52,317 bases of DNA from Pseudomonadota bacterium (GTDB lineage: Bacteria > Pseudomonadota > Gammaproteobacteria > Xanthomonadales > Rhodanobacteraceae): positions 1 through 52,317 of the forward strand of contig JAJYSM010000019.1 in NCBI GenBank assembly GCA_021793575.1, given 5' to 3'. Made by a program: the position numbers and the translations under genes. Each line of letters opens with the position of its first letter. Within the stretch, counting starts at the first letter, position 1. Under the pieces are notes generated by a model, which did not search any database, was not told where the DNA came from, and worked only from the letters and a program-made list of their open reading frames with translations. Shown in pieces: positions 35,705 through 49,600 of the stretch.

Positions 35705-38569
35705 GTGAAATCAATGGAGTTGACCGACTACCAGGCCAAATATTTCGCGCACGAGCTCACCCGCCGCTTCCCACCCGGCAGCACAGAGAAGTTGGCCGGT
35801 GCGGTTGCCAGCGCGCAGGTCGATCTGAATCCGCATCAAGTCGATGCGGCGTTGTTCGCGTTCAATTCGCCGTTGTCGAAGGGTGCCCTGCTGGCCGACG
35901 AGGTCGGCCTGGGCAAGACGATCGAAGCGGGACTGGTGCTTTCGCAAAAGTGGGCGGAAAAAAAGCGCCGCATCCTGATCATCACACCGGCCAACCTGCG
36001 CAAGCAGTGGTTTCAGGAGATGGCCGAGAAGTTCTTCTTGCCGTGTCGCATCCTCGAAGCAAAGTCGTACAACGCGGCCATCAAGCAGGGAAATCTTCGT
36101 CCTTTCGAGGGGCCGGAAATTGTCTTGTGCTCCTACCAGTTCGCCCGCAGCAAGGCCTCCGATGTTCAGGCCGTGCCTTGGGACCTGGTCGTTATCGATG
36201 AAGCGCACCGCCTGCGCAATGTCTACAAGCCGACCAACGTCATAGCGAACACGCTCAAGCTGGCGCTGGCCAATCGTGACAAGCTGCTGTTGACGGCGAC
36301 GCCGTTGCAGAACTCTTTGCTGGAGCTCTACGGACTGGTCAGCTTCATCGACGAACACACCTTCGGTGACGTCAAGAGCTTTCGCGAGCAGTTTGCCAAT
36401 GTCAGCCAGGGGCAAGCTTTCGACGTGCTGAAAGCGCGTCTCAAGCCGATTTGCCATCGCACCTTGCGCCGCCAGGTCGTCGCTTACATACCGTACACAC
36501 GACGCCTGCCGCTGGTTGAGGAGTTCACGCCGGAAGAGAGCGAGGATCGTCTCTACACGCTGGTCTCGGAATACCTCCAGCGCGACAACCTGATCGCACT
36601 CCCTGCAAGTCAGCGCTCGCTGATGACGTTGGTGCTGCGCAAGCTGCTGGCGTCGTCCACCTTCGCCATTGCTGGCGCGCTGCAATCGATCTCCAATCGC
36701 CTCAAGGCAGAGCTCGCTGCGCAATCGCCAAAGGAGTCGCTGGCGGAAGACCTCGACAAGGACTACGAAGCGCTCAACGAAACCGCCGAGGAGTGGCCCG
36801 ACGACGCGGCCGGCCAGCCACTGAGCGAGCATGACCGCAAGGCCATGGCCGACGAAATCGTCGAACTGGAAGCCTTCGCCCAACTCGCCACGTCGATTCA
36901 TTCCAACGCCAAGGGAACCGCGTTGCTGAAAGCGCTGACCGTAGCCTTCGCGAAGGCGCGCGAGCTGGGCGCGGATGAGAAGGCGATCATCTTTACCGAA
37001 TCGCGCCGCACGCAGGACTACCTGTTGCGCGTGCTCGCCGACAGTCCGTTCAGTGACGGCATCGTGCTGTTCAACGGTAGCAACACCGACGAGCGCTCCA
37101 AGGCGATCTACGCGGAATGGCTGCAGCGCCACCAGGGTAGCGACCGCGTCACCGGTTCGCGAACCGCTGACATGCGCTCGGCCCTGGTCGATTACTTCCG
37201 CGACCAAGGCCGCATCATGATCGCCACCGAGGCGGGTGCCGAAGGCATCAACCTGCAGTTCTGCTCCCTGGTGGTGAACTACGACCTTCCCTGGAATCCG
37301 CAACGGATCGAGCAGCGCATCGGTCGCTGTCATCGTTACGGGCAGAAGCACGACGTGGTCGTGGTGAACTTTCTCAACCGCAAGAACGCCGCCGACCAGC
37401 GCGTGTTCGAACTGCTGTCCGAAAAATTCCACCTGTTCGAAGGCGTCTTTGGTGCCAGCGACGAAGTGCTGGGTGCCATCGAGTCGGGTGTCGACTTCGA
37501 GAAGCGCATCGCCGCGATCTACCAGGGCTGCCGCAAGCAGGAGGAGATCAAGTCCGCGTTCGACCAGCTCCAACTCGAACTGAGTCTGGAGATTGACGAA
37601 TCCATGACCCGTACCCGACAGAAGCTGCTCGAACACTTCGACGACGAAGTGCGCGAAAAACTGAAGGTACGAAAGCAGGACTCCGAGGAGCAACTAGGTC
37701 GCTATGAGCGCCTGCTGATGCAGCTGACGCGACATGAACTGGCGGGGCATGCCGAGTTCTTGGGCGACGGTGCCTTTCGCCTCATCAGCTTGCCATTCGC
37801 GGAAAAGATGGCAGACATTCCCAGTGGCCTGTATGAGTTGCCGCGTCGTAACGGCGAAGCCCACCTGTATCGGCTGAACCATCCGCTGGCCGAGGCCCTG
37901 GTGGCACGGGCGAAGGCACGTGAACTTCCGTCTGCGGAAATCCATTTCGACTACAGCCAGCACGCTGGCAAGATCAGTGCGCTGCAGCCGTTCATCGGAA
38001 AGTCGGGCCAGCTTGCGGTCTGGCTGTTCAGCGTCGAGTCGTTGGATCAGGCGGAGGATCACCTGGTCGTCGCAGCGACCACCGACGATGGCCAGACACT
38101 CGACCCCGATGCAGCCCAGCGGCTGCTGACGTTGCCCGGCCGGGTGATCCCGCAGGGCGTATCAGTGGATGAGACGGAGCTGGGTCAGATTGCGACCATG
38201 CAGCAATCTGCCATCCAGCGCGAAATTTCCGAGCGCAACGCGCGCTTCTTCGAAGCGGAAGCCGACAAGCTCGATGGTTGGGCCGACGATCTGAAAGTCG
38301 GGTTGGAGCGCGAGATCAAGGAGCTGGATCGCCAGATCAGGGAAGCGCGGCGGGCTGCTACCGTCGCTTTGACACTGGAGGGCAAACTGGCAGCGCAGAA
38401 ACAGGTCAGGTCGTTGGAGGCGCAGCGTAATCAGAAGCGACGGTCGTTGTTTGATGCACAGGATCAGATCGACGGCCAGCGCGACGAGATGATTGTTAAT
38501 ATCGAGGGCCGGCTGCAACAATCCGTCAGCATTTCGCGGCTGTTCCTGTCGCGATGGCGGCTTGCCTGA
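35705..38569 (+). CDS. SNF2/RapA-like DEAD/DEAH helicase of the defence island
   Basis: 954 residues from GTG 35705 (ATG 35714 also possible; the frame is open to 35567 but the N-terminus MELTDYQAKYFAHEL is the natural start). Superfamily 2 motifs: Walker A DEVGLGKTIEAGL (G68-T72), motif Ia ITPANLRKQW, Walker B VIDEAH (165-168), motif III LTATPLQNSL, and in the second core EAGAEGINLQF, VVNYDLPWNPQRIEQRIGR and HRYGQ. Residues about 870-930 are a charged coiled coil (EREIKELDRQIREARR). No nuclease domain is visible. Such helicases occur in bacterial defence loci; its role beside the downstream operon is inferred from colinearity and a 44-base gap. Confidence 0.88.
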   Translation: MKSMELTDYQAKYFAHELTRRFPPGSTEKLAGAVASAQVDLNPHQVDAALFAFNSPLSKGALLADEVGLGKTIEAGLVLSQKWAEKKRRILIITPANLRKQWFQEMAEKFFLPCRILEAKSYNAAIKQGNLRPFEGPEIVLCSYQFARSKASDVQAVPWDLVVIDEAHRLRNVYKPTNVIANTLKLALANRDKLLLTATPLQNSLLELYGLVSFIDEHTFGDVKSFREQFANVSQGQAFDVLKARLKPICHRTLRRQVVAYIPYTRRLPLVEEFTPEESEDRLYTLVSEYLQRDNLIALPASQRSLMTLVLRKLLASSTFAIAGALQSISNRLKAELAAQSPKESLAEDLDKDYEALNETAEEWPDDAAGQPLSEHDRKAMADEIVELEAFAQLATSIHSNAKGTALLKALTVAFAKARELGADEKAIIFTESRRTQDYLLRVLADSPFSDGIVLFNGSNTDERSKAIYAEWLQRHQGSDRVTGSRTADMRSALVDYFRDQGRIMIATEAGAEGINLQFCSLVVNYDLPWNPQRIEQRIGRCHRYGQKHDVVVVNFLNRKNAADQRVFELLSEKFHLFEGVFGASDEVLGAIESGVDFEKRIAAIYQGCRKQEEIKSAFDQLQLELSLEIDESMTRTRQKLLEHFDDEVREKLKVRKQDSEEQLGRYERLLMQLTRHELAGHAEFLGDGAFRLISLPFAEKMADIPSGLYELPRRNGEAHLYRLNHPLAEALVARAKARELPSAEIHFDYSQHAGKISALQPFIGKSGQLAVWLFSVESLDQAEDHLVVAATTDDGQTLDPDAAQRLLTLPGRVIPQGVSVDETELGQIATMQQSAIQREISERNARFFEAEADKLDGWADDLKVGLEREIKELDRQIREARRAATVALTLEGKLAAQKQVRSLEAQRNQKRRSLFDAQDQIDGQRDEMIVNIEGRLQQSVSISRLFLSRWRLA

Positions 38570-38613
38570 CGCGGGGCGGAAATGACACCTTCGAATAGAG
38601 AAACTATCAGGTA

Positions 38614-39786
38614 ATGAGATACGAACCGATAACCAGCGTTCAACCCGATATCTTGCGTTGGGCCAGACGAACGGTCGGGCTCAACGTGGCCGAGGTCGCG
38701 CAGCTTCTCAAGCGCTCGCCGGAGGAGATCGACGCTTGGGAGGATGGAACCGCGTCGCCAACATATCCGCAACTCGAAAAGCTGGCTTACCAGATTTACA
38801 AGCGTCCGCTGGCAGTTTTCTTTCTCCCCGAGCCGCCGGAGGAAGCGCTGCCACAAAAGGAATTCCGCACCTTGCCGGATGCGGATATGCGGACTTTGCA
38901 GCGCGACACCTACCTGCACATACGGCGCGCGCATGCCTATCAGTTTGCTCTGCGCGAATTGTTCGATGGCCAGAACCCGGCCAGCCGGCAAATCTGGAAG
39001 GCGATTTCGCTTTCGCAGTCGAAAGACGTAGCCGCGCAGGCGCAGGCTATACGCGAATATCTCGGTATCACGCTCGACAAGCAGATTGCTTGGAAAACCG
39101 ACGAACAGGCACTGAAGGCGTGGCGCAAGGACGTCGAAGCTTGTGGTGTGTTTGTCTTCAAGGCTGCATTCAAACAGAAGGACATTTCCGGCTTCTGTTT
39201 GGTCGACGATGTCTTGCCAGTTGTCTACCTCAACAACAGCACGACCAAGACGCGCCAGACTTTCAGTCTTTTGCACGAACTTGCCCATCTCCTCTACAGC
39301 ATCAATGGACTGAGTAAATTCGACACCGCTTACATCGACCGATTGCCGGTTCCGCAGCGGGGGATCGAGCAATTCTGCAATGCCATCGCCGCCGAAGTGC
39401 TTATTCCAGTGCACGATTTCGTCGATCAGATCAGCCGGCTCCCGACAAACGCGGAACGCGCCACTGAAGATCAGTTTTCCGCTCTGGCCGAGCGCTACGG
39501 CGTCAGCCGAGAAGCCGTCTTGCGACGCTTGCTGGATCGCGGGCGAGTTGGTAAGACCTTTTACGAACACAAGGCCAAACTTTGGTTGGCGCAGAAAAAG
39601 GACGTTAGCGGCGGCAACTGGTATCTCAACCAGGGTGCCTACATCAGCGGCCGCTTCGCTAGTGAAGTCGTCAGTCGACATTACCGCAACCAGATCAGCC
39701 TTGAGCAAGCCGCCGACCTGCTTGGCATCAAGCCGAAAAGTTACGCCGGCTTTGAAGAGCGCGTCCTGCAAGGAACCGAAGCATGA
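38614..39786 (+). CDS. XRE-HTH / ImmA-IrrE metallopeptidase regulator
   Basis: 390 residues. An XRE-type helix-turn-helix lies at about 10-65 (LRWARRTVGLNVAEVAQLLKRSPEEIDAWEDG), then a helical linker, then the ImmA/IrrE (COG2856) protease domain with HELAH at 221-225 in FSLLHELAHLLY and a downstream FCNAIAAEVLIP that supplies the third zinc ligand. In ICEBs1 and in Deinococcus such proteins cleave repressors; fused XRE-COG2856 proteins act as antitoxin-like regulators beside PIN-type toxins. It begins the four-gene coupled operon and its stop overlaps the next start (ATGA). Confidence 0.9.
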   Translation: MRYEPITSVQPDILRWARRTVGLNVAEVAQLLKRSPEEIDAWEDGTASPTYPQLEKLAYQIYKRPLAVFFLPEPPEEALPQKEFRTLPDADMRTLQRDTYLHIRRAHAYQFALRELFDGQNPASRQIWKAISLSQSKDVAAQAQAIREYLGITLDKQIAWKTDEQALKAWRKDVEACGVFVFKAAFKQKDISGFCLVDDVLPVVYLNNSTTKTRQTFSLLHELAHLLYSINGLSKFDTAYIDRLPVPQRGIEQFCNAIAAEVLIPVHDFVDQISRLPTNAERATEDQFSALAERYGVSREAVLRRLLDRGRVGKTFYEHKAKLWLAQKKDVSGGNWYLNQGAYISGRFASEVVSRHYRNQISLEQAADLLGIKPKSYAGFEERVLQGTEA

Positions 39787-40184
39787 TCTATGTCTTCGAC
39801 ACCAACGCGGCGATGCTGGCCGAGGCGCTGTGCAAGCTGGAAGGCTTCACCTATGCGCCCAGCGATACGGTGTACTGGCAACAGGGCTATTCCACCGAGC
39901 GCGACTTCCTCTACGTCACCACCGCGACGCTGAGCCACGAGCAGTTGCAGCAACTGGCCGATGAAGTCGGGCCGGAGCGATCGCTGCTGGTGCTGTGCCC
40001 GGCGTTTCGCGGCAAGGGTGACTTTTCCAATCTGACCGTCCGCAAGATTCCGAAGCAGGTGCTGTCGCGCTGCGAGTGGGGCCACGACGACTATTCGTTG
40101 CAGGTGGAGAACCTGCCGACAGCGCCCGAGCCGCATGTGCAGGCGAACGTGCAAGCCGGGCTGTTCACCGAGGATGACGCGTGA
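39783..40184 (+). pseudogene. 133-residue ORF: probable deletion fusion of a PIN-like gene start and a DNA methyltransferase C-terminus
   Basis: The first eight residues MIYVFDTN look like the first strand and acidic residue of a PIN-like (DUF4411) toxin, which normally follows XRE-ImmA genes. From about residue 12 on, the sequence (LAEALCKLEGF, YSTERDFLYVTT, LLVLCPAFRGKG, LTVRKIPKQVL, CEWGHDDYSL) resembles, from memory, the C-terminal tail of Mod-type adenine methyltransferases found in BPTD_3080-type restriction loci. None of the catalytic methyltransferase motifs (DPPY, FxGxG) is present. The best reading is that a deletion joined the start of one gene to the end of the next but one. Both ends keep 4-base overlaps (ATGA, GTGA) with their neighbours. 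It could instead be a genuine small protein of unknown role. Confidence 0.5.
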
Positions 40185-41196
40185 GCGAACTGACCTCTCG
40201 CCCGACCAGCCCGATCATTCTCTACACCACCGGCGACGGCAAGGTCACGGTGGATGTCTGGTTTGCGAACGACAACTTCTGGCTGACGCAGAAGACCATG
40301 GCGGAGCTGTTCGGGGTGAAAACCCCCGCCGTCAGCAAGCACCTGAAGAACATCTTCGCCACCAGCGAGCTGCGCGAGGAGGCAGTGGTTTCCGTTTTGG
40401 AAACCACTGCCGCCGACGGCAAGACCTACGCGACCCGCTTCTACAACCTGGATGCCGTGATTGCGGTGGGTTACCGGGTGAATTCCCTCAAGGCGACCCA
40501 TTTCCGCATCTGGGCGACGCAGACCTTGCGCGAGTACATGGTCAAAGGTTTCGTTCTCAACGACGAGATGCTCAAAAACGGGCGCGCTTTCGGGCAGGAT
40601 TATTTCGATGACCTGCTCGAACGCATCCGCGAGATTCGCGCCAGCGAGCGCCGGGCCTACCAAAAGATCGCCGATGTTTTCGAGCAGTGCAGCAGCGATT
40701 ACCGCAGCCGCAGTGAAGAAACGCAGTTGTTCTTCCAGATGGTGCAGAACAAGCTGCATTTCGCCAGCACGGGGCAAACCGCTGCCGAAATCGTCCATGG
40801 CCGTGCCGACGCCACGAAGCCGTTCATGGGGCTGACCACCTGGAAAAATGCCCCGCGCGGCAAGGTACTCAAGGGCGATGTCACCATCGCGAAGAACTAC
40901 CTGAACCAGTCCGAGTTGGACAAATTGAACCGGCTGGTTTCCATGTTTATCGACTTTGCCGAAATGCGCGCCTTGGATCGACAGGTGATGACGATGCAAG
41001 ACTGGCTGGGTTGGGTGGAACGCTTCCTGAGTTTCACCGATCAGCAGGTACTGGAAAACGCCGGAAAAATTTCACAGGACATGGCGCGCACCAAGGCGCA
41101 TGCCGAATACGACAAATTCCGCGTGCAACAAGACCTGGACTACCGCTCCGATTTCGACCTGACCTTGGCGCGCTATCTGAAAGGTGAGGGCCGATC

Positions 41197-41200
<4 letters not shown>
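40181..41200 (+). CDS. RhuM family protein
   Basis: 339 residues from a GTG in the preceding stop. The N-terminus (IILYTTGDGKVTVDVWFANDNFWLTQKTMAELFGV) and VSKHLKNIFATSEL form a winged-helix-like DNA-binding part, followed by FYNLDAVIAVGYRVNS and FRIWATQTLREYMVKGF, all hallmarks of the RhuM family (named after a Salmonella pathogenicity-island gene). The C-terminal half is helical (SQDMARTKAHAEYDKFRVQQDLDYRSDFD). RhuM genes are often lodged inside restriction-modification operons, but their biochemical role is not known. It overlaps the nuclease gene by four bases (ATGA). Confidence 0.9.
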
Positions 41201-44639
<3,439 letters not shown>

Positions 44640-44773
44640 GGCGCGTACCTGTGCGTATTGCGCTGGCCCCGGACATGTTGGTATTTTCCCCGGGCCAGGG
44701 CGGCGAACCAAGGGGAGATGGATGGTTCAGCGCGGAGCCTGGCGCACCTATTCCACGATCAGGGGTTCACGCG

Positions 44774-44980
44774 ATGAGTTTCGGTACGGTCAAGTGGTTC
44801 AACGACGCCAAGGGTTTCGGTTTCATCGCGCCCGAGGACGGCAGCGCGGACGTGTTCGTGCATTTTTCCGCGATCTCCAGCAAGGGCTTCCGCAGCCTGC
44901 AGGAAGGCCAGCGGGTGAAGTACGAGGTGACCCAGGGACCGAAGGGCGCCCAGGCCAGCGGCGTCGAAGCCGTCGCCTGA
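44774..44980 (+). CDS. Cold-shock protein, CspA family
   Basis: 68-residue single-strand nucleic acid-binding OB fold. RNP1 KGFGFIAP and RNP2 VFVHF are intact, preceded by GTVKWFNDA. The reading frame is open upstream to 44435, but the ATG at 44774 gives the universal Csp start MSFGTVKWF. The 134 bases between mtnP and this start may be a long 5' leader, as in other csp genes. A strong terminator follows. Confidence 0.95.
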   Translation: MSFGTVKWFNDAKGFGFIAPEDGSADVFVHFSAISSKGFRSLQEGQRVKYEVTQGPKGAQASGVEAVA

Positions 44981-45010
44981 TCCGCCTGGCAGACGCTGTG
45001 CAAAAACGAA

Positions 45011-45040
45011 ACCCCGCACTTGAGCGGGGTTTTTTGTTTT
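45011..45040 (+). terminator. Intrinsic terminator after csp
   Basis: ACCCCGC pairs with GCGGGGT around a short loop (ACTTGA) and is followed by TTTTTTGTTTT. Confidence 0.9.
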
Positions 45041-45175
45041 CCGCTGCGGTGATGTCGGGTGGCTCGTCACGCAACCGATAAACGAACCTGCCGATATCGG
45101 GGTCACTTTTGAACTAACCAACAAGCCAACCAAGTACTCCCGAGCAGCGGCAAGCCGATCGCCAGCTTTGCCCCC

Positions 45176-46536
45176 TCACGCCACAAACTGCAATCGCGCC
45201 AGCTCGGCATAGAGCCCGCCCTCGGCCAGCAAGCTGTCGTGGGTGCCTTGCGCCACGATGCGGCCGCCGTCCATCACCACGATGCGGTCGGCGCGCTGCA
45301 CGGTGGCGAGGCGGTGGGCGATCACCAGGGTGGTGCGGCCCTTTTCCAGCCGCTCCAGCGCCTGCTGGATGGCCGCCTCGGACTGCGCGTCCAGCGCCGA
45401 GGTGGCTTCGTCCAGCAGCAGCAGCGGCGCATCGCGCAGGATCGCGCGGGCGATCGCGATGCGCTGGCGCTGGCCGCCGGAGAGGCGCACGCCGCGCTCG
45501 CCCAGCTCGGCGGCGTAGCCGTCGTTCAGCGCGCTGATGAACTCGTGCGCCTCGGCCGCCTTCGCGGCCTCGCGCACTTCCTCGTCGCTGGCGTCCTGCC
45601 GGCCGAAGCGGATGTTGTCGGCGGCGCTGCCGGCGAAGATGGTGGTCTCTTGCGGCACCAGCGCAATCGCGCCGCGCAGGTCGGGCAGGGCGAGCGCGCG
45701 CAGGTCGACGCCGTCGATGCTCATGTGGCCGTTTTGCGGGTCGTAGAAGCGCAGCAGCAGCGCGAACACGGTGCTCTTGCCGGCGCCGGACGGGCCGACC
45801 AGGGCCACCGTTTCGCCCGGCCGGATCTCCAGCGTGAAGTCCGCCAGCGCGGCCGTGTCGGGCCGCGTGGGGTAGTGGAAGGTCACGTTGTCGAAGCGCA
45901 GCGCGCCGCGCATCGGCCGCGCCAGCGTGGCGGGCTGCGCCGGGCTGACGATGCCGGGCTGCTCGGCCAGCAGCTCGCCGATGCGCTCCATCGCACCGGC
46001 CGCGCGCAGCACCTCGCCCCACACTTCCGAAAGTCCCGCCACCGAGCCCGCGGCGAAGATCGCGTACAGCACGAACTGGCCGAGCACACCGGCATCCATG
46101 GTGCCGGCCAGCACGTGGCGCGCGCCCGCCCACAGCACCAGGGTGATCGCGCCGAACACCAGCACGATCACCGCCAGCGTCAGCAACGCGCGCGTGCCGA
46201 TGCGCCGCCGCGCGGTGGCCAGCGCCAGGGTGACGGCGCTGGCGTAGCGGGTGCTCTCGATGTCCTCGCGAGCATAGGCCTTCACTGCGGTGGAGGCGTT
46301 GAGCGTCTCGTTAGCCATCGCCGCCGCGTCGGCCAGACGATCCTGGCTGGCGCGCGAGAGTTTCTGCACGCGCCGGCCGAACAGCAGGATCGGCAGCATC
46401 ACCGCGGGAATCACCAGCGCGGTGAGCCCGGCCAGCGACGGCGCGGTCCACACCATCGCCGCGGCCGCGCCCACCAGCATCACTGCGCTGCGCAGCGCCA
46501 CCGAGATGCCCGAGCCGATCAGCGCCTGCACCACTT
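45176..46536 (-). pseudogene. MsbA-like ABC exporter, 5' part removed by Tn3 insertion
   Basis: The surviving part encodes about 453 residues of a half-size ABC transporter (ABCB/MsbA type, usually about 590). It begins in the third membrane-domain region at QVVQALIGSGISVALRSAV, a place that in intact homologues lies near residue 130. The remaining membrane helices and a complete ATPase domain follow: Walker A GPSGAGKST, signature LSGGQRQRIAIARA, Walker B LLLLDEATSALD and H-loop IAHRLATV. The reading frame continues into the transposon end as far as a false ATG at 46570, where MPVFVRIPADP is transposon sequence. The first three membrane helices are lost, so function is unlikely. The missing part should lie beyond the other transposon end. 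Confidence 0.88.
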
Positions 46537-46583
46537 GAGGGTCGGCAGGGATTCGTACAAAAACCGGCAATTCGTCTCGTAAG
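46537..46583. repeat. Terminal inverted repeat of the Tn3-family element
   Basis: A 47-base terminus starting GAGGGTCGGCAGGG and ending CGTAAG, the inner TAAG being typical of Tn3-family ends. It begins exactly where homology of the interrupted exporter stops, and tnpA ends 33 bases further in. The match to a second copy cannot be tested within the window. Confidence 0.75.
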
Positions 46584-46615
46584 CTACGGAATTATTTACA
46601 TTGTTACATCCACGA

Positions 46616-49600
46616 CTACTCCGTAGCCTCCTTCTCTCGGGCAGCCGACGCAGCATCTTCCGCCGCTCTGAGGATTCGGCGTGCAAAGTCGATCGGAGTC
46701 ACCTCTCTGCTGGTGTCGACGGTGTAGTCGCCGAAACGGTTGATGTGTGCCGTTCGATACGGTGACAGCCCAGCAAGCACCTCGGGACTGATCTCGATGC
46801 CCTCGTCCCGCAGTTCGGCCAGCACACGAGACATCTGCTCCACGTTGTGGAGGATCACGAGATTGGCGACCAGGTGGTTGTAACCGACGATCTTCTGCTG
46901 CTCGTGCAGCATGTTCTCGGCAATGATTCCCTGACCGCCGAAGAAGGCCCATTTGGTGAAGTTGTTGAACTCCTCGCTCTTGTTGGTGGCTGCCTGGATC
47001 GTCTTGCGGATGTCCGCATCGTCGATATAGCGCAGCAGGAACATGGTGCGGATGACCCGACCCAATTCCTTGAATGCAATGTACAGCTTGTTCTTGCGGC
47101 TGTAGTTGCCCAAGCGACGCAGGATGGTCGACGCGGAGATTTTGCCGGTCTTGATCGATACGACGACACGAAGCATGTCATGCAGGTGCGTCTCGATGAG
47201 GTTCCAGTCGATGCTGCCTTCGTTGCTGCCAAAAAGTGCCTGGATATGCGGATACGTCGCTTGCGGGTCGGGTTTGGACAGCGTGAGATCCTTGATATTG
47301 CGGATACGCGGCATGAGTTCGATGCCGAGCAGATGGGCAAGCCCGAAGACCGGAAAATTCTGCGCCTGCGTGTCGCCATGCACGGTATCGGGCCGGATAT
47401 CCGAGCGGTTCTCGATCAATCCGTCGAGGATGTAGATCGCCTCATAGGCACCGCAGGGAATGAAGCGACTGAACAATGCGATGTATTTGTCGGACACGTG
47501 GTAGTAGCCGATGCCGCCGTAGCCACCGTAGCGGATGTGGTATTCGGACAGGATGTTCTGCTCGTACACGCTCCATTTGGTGCCGTCGGCCGAGGCCGAT
47601 CGGCCCGTGCCCCAATAACCGGGCAGCTCGAACTTGTTGTAGAGGTTGATGGTGTCGACGGTGGCGCGTTCGAGCGTGTCGTCCGTCACGTATTTGAGGT
47701 TCAGCCAAGCCATCTGCCGGCGACTGAAGCCGCGCACCGAGCGAGCGGTCTGCACAGGTCCCAAGTTGCAGCCGTAGCAGAACAGCGTGGTCACCACCCG
47801 ATGGTGCAGATCACGGATGCGTGGCTCGGTTCCCGCGATGGGTTTGAAATGCCTGGCCAGATCCGCCCAACTCGTCGCATCGACCAGGACATCGACAATG
47901 CTGGTTTCCGGTAGCCGTTCGGTGATGAGCTTGTCCACCAGCGCGACCGCCTTGGACAGCTCGGTACGCGGCAGCTTCTTGAGTATCAGTCGTCCATCGA
48001 CGATGTCAGCGTGCTCGTTGTCGGGGAAGCGAGCATTGACCTCCGTGCATTTTGTCTGCATCTGTTCGCGCAGCGCGGTGACGAATGCTGCCGGATCCGT
48101 GGCGATGCCCGAAACCTCACCATAGCTCGCGAGCTCTTCTTGGAAGGTTGCGTCGTCGACAAGTTCTTCTCGGTAATCGTCGTACCGCTCACCGCCGGGG
48201 ACGAACAAGTCGCCCGATTTGAGCTCGTCCTTGATCTGGTACAGCACAGCCAGTTCGAAGTAGCGTCGCTGCATCCAGCCCGCAAGATCGACACCCCGAT
48301 CCTTGGGAAAGACGTGCCGGCGCCAGTTGGCCGACATCCATCCAAAATCCCGTTCCAAGCTGAGATCCAGCGGAGCCACGTCGACAACCTCCCGGCGCTG
48401 GTGACGCAGCTGTGCCAGCGCCTTGATCAGGCGATCCATCACCGGGTCTTGTGAGGCCGTGTGCAGATCCATGACCTCGATGCAATTCAGAAGCAGCGCC
48501 CGCTGGGTCGCGTAGGGCCTGACAAGAAACGGCAGGAAATTCTTGCCAGCGTAGGCCATGTGCTCGTCGCACTCGGCGAGCGTCGTGGCGAGATCCGAAC
48601 CGATGACGTCCCCGATCGCATGGATGCGTTGGCTGTCGGTGCCATCGACCTGGTAAGCCTGCAGGACGTCTTTTAGTTGCGCGACCAAGCGATCGGTTCG
48701 CTTGATGTGCTCGACCTGATAAGTCATGAGCTGCTTCTGGGCGGTGTTCTCCAGATTCTGCATCAGGCGAATGAACAGGTCGGCCGCATCGTCCAGGGTC
48801 TTTCCGTGCTGGGAGCGAATGAAGATGGCAGCGAGCGCGTAGCGTTTCGCCGGTTTCAGTTCGGCCAGTTCGCCCGCATCCAGCGCACGCGCCATGGCGC
48901 GAAAATACTTGAGTTTGGGCACGGGCACATCGAGCGCCGGAATCGTCTCGGCCAGTTTCTGCAGCCGGTCGATGTGCTGCAGGTAGAAGCGAACCTCCTT
49001 GTTACCGGGGCGCTTGAGTTCGCGCTTCAAGGCCTGCCAGCCGCTATGCGTCTGTCCGGGCGCGACGGCCAGGAGGTCGTCGATCTTCTTGCGTGCTTCC
49101 GCCGACAGCGCTCCACTGATGCGCTCGAAATGGGCGGCATGCACCATTTCACGGGCGGTTGCGGCCGTTTCGTCGAGCAGCCGAAAGGCGGGCAGCTCAT
49201 AGCGATGGTGATAGAGCTCTTCGACCAGCACGTTGATGATATCGGGCAAGAGATGCTTGGTTTGTGCCGCCTCTTCCGCTACGGTGCGCAACCAGCGCCG
49301 TCCCGGCTCGCCCAACGGCCGCACGTTCAAATAGCTGCGAACCTGCGCGAGATGGTCGCGCTTCCGGCGCGAGGCATCGTAGTCGTCGAGATCCTTCAGA
49401 GTGAAAGCCCGCCGGTAGCCCATGGCATCCGCCACATGCCGCACGATCCGCTCCGGAATCTCGCGCAGCGCTCCAAACTGGCCCCTGTGCGGGAGGGTCT
49501 TCAGATGCAGCATGACCGCCAGGCGGATACTCGGCTGACTGCTCAGCCCCTGAACAAACGCACGTTCTTCGGTGGAAGGTGTGTAATGCAGCTCGAGTTC

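Noticed and set aside
46537-46570. ATG at 46570 as the start of a 464-residue ABC transporter
   Set aside because: The first 11 residues are encoded by the transposon end; the real protein is truncated at 46536.
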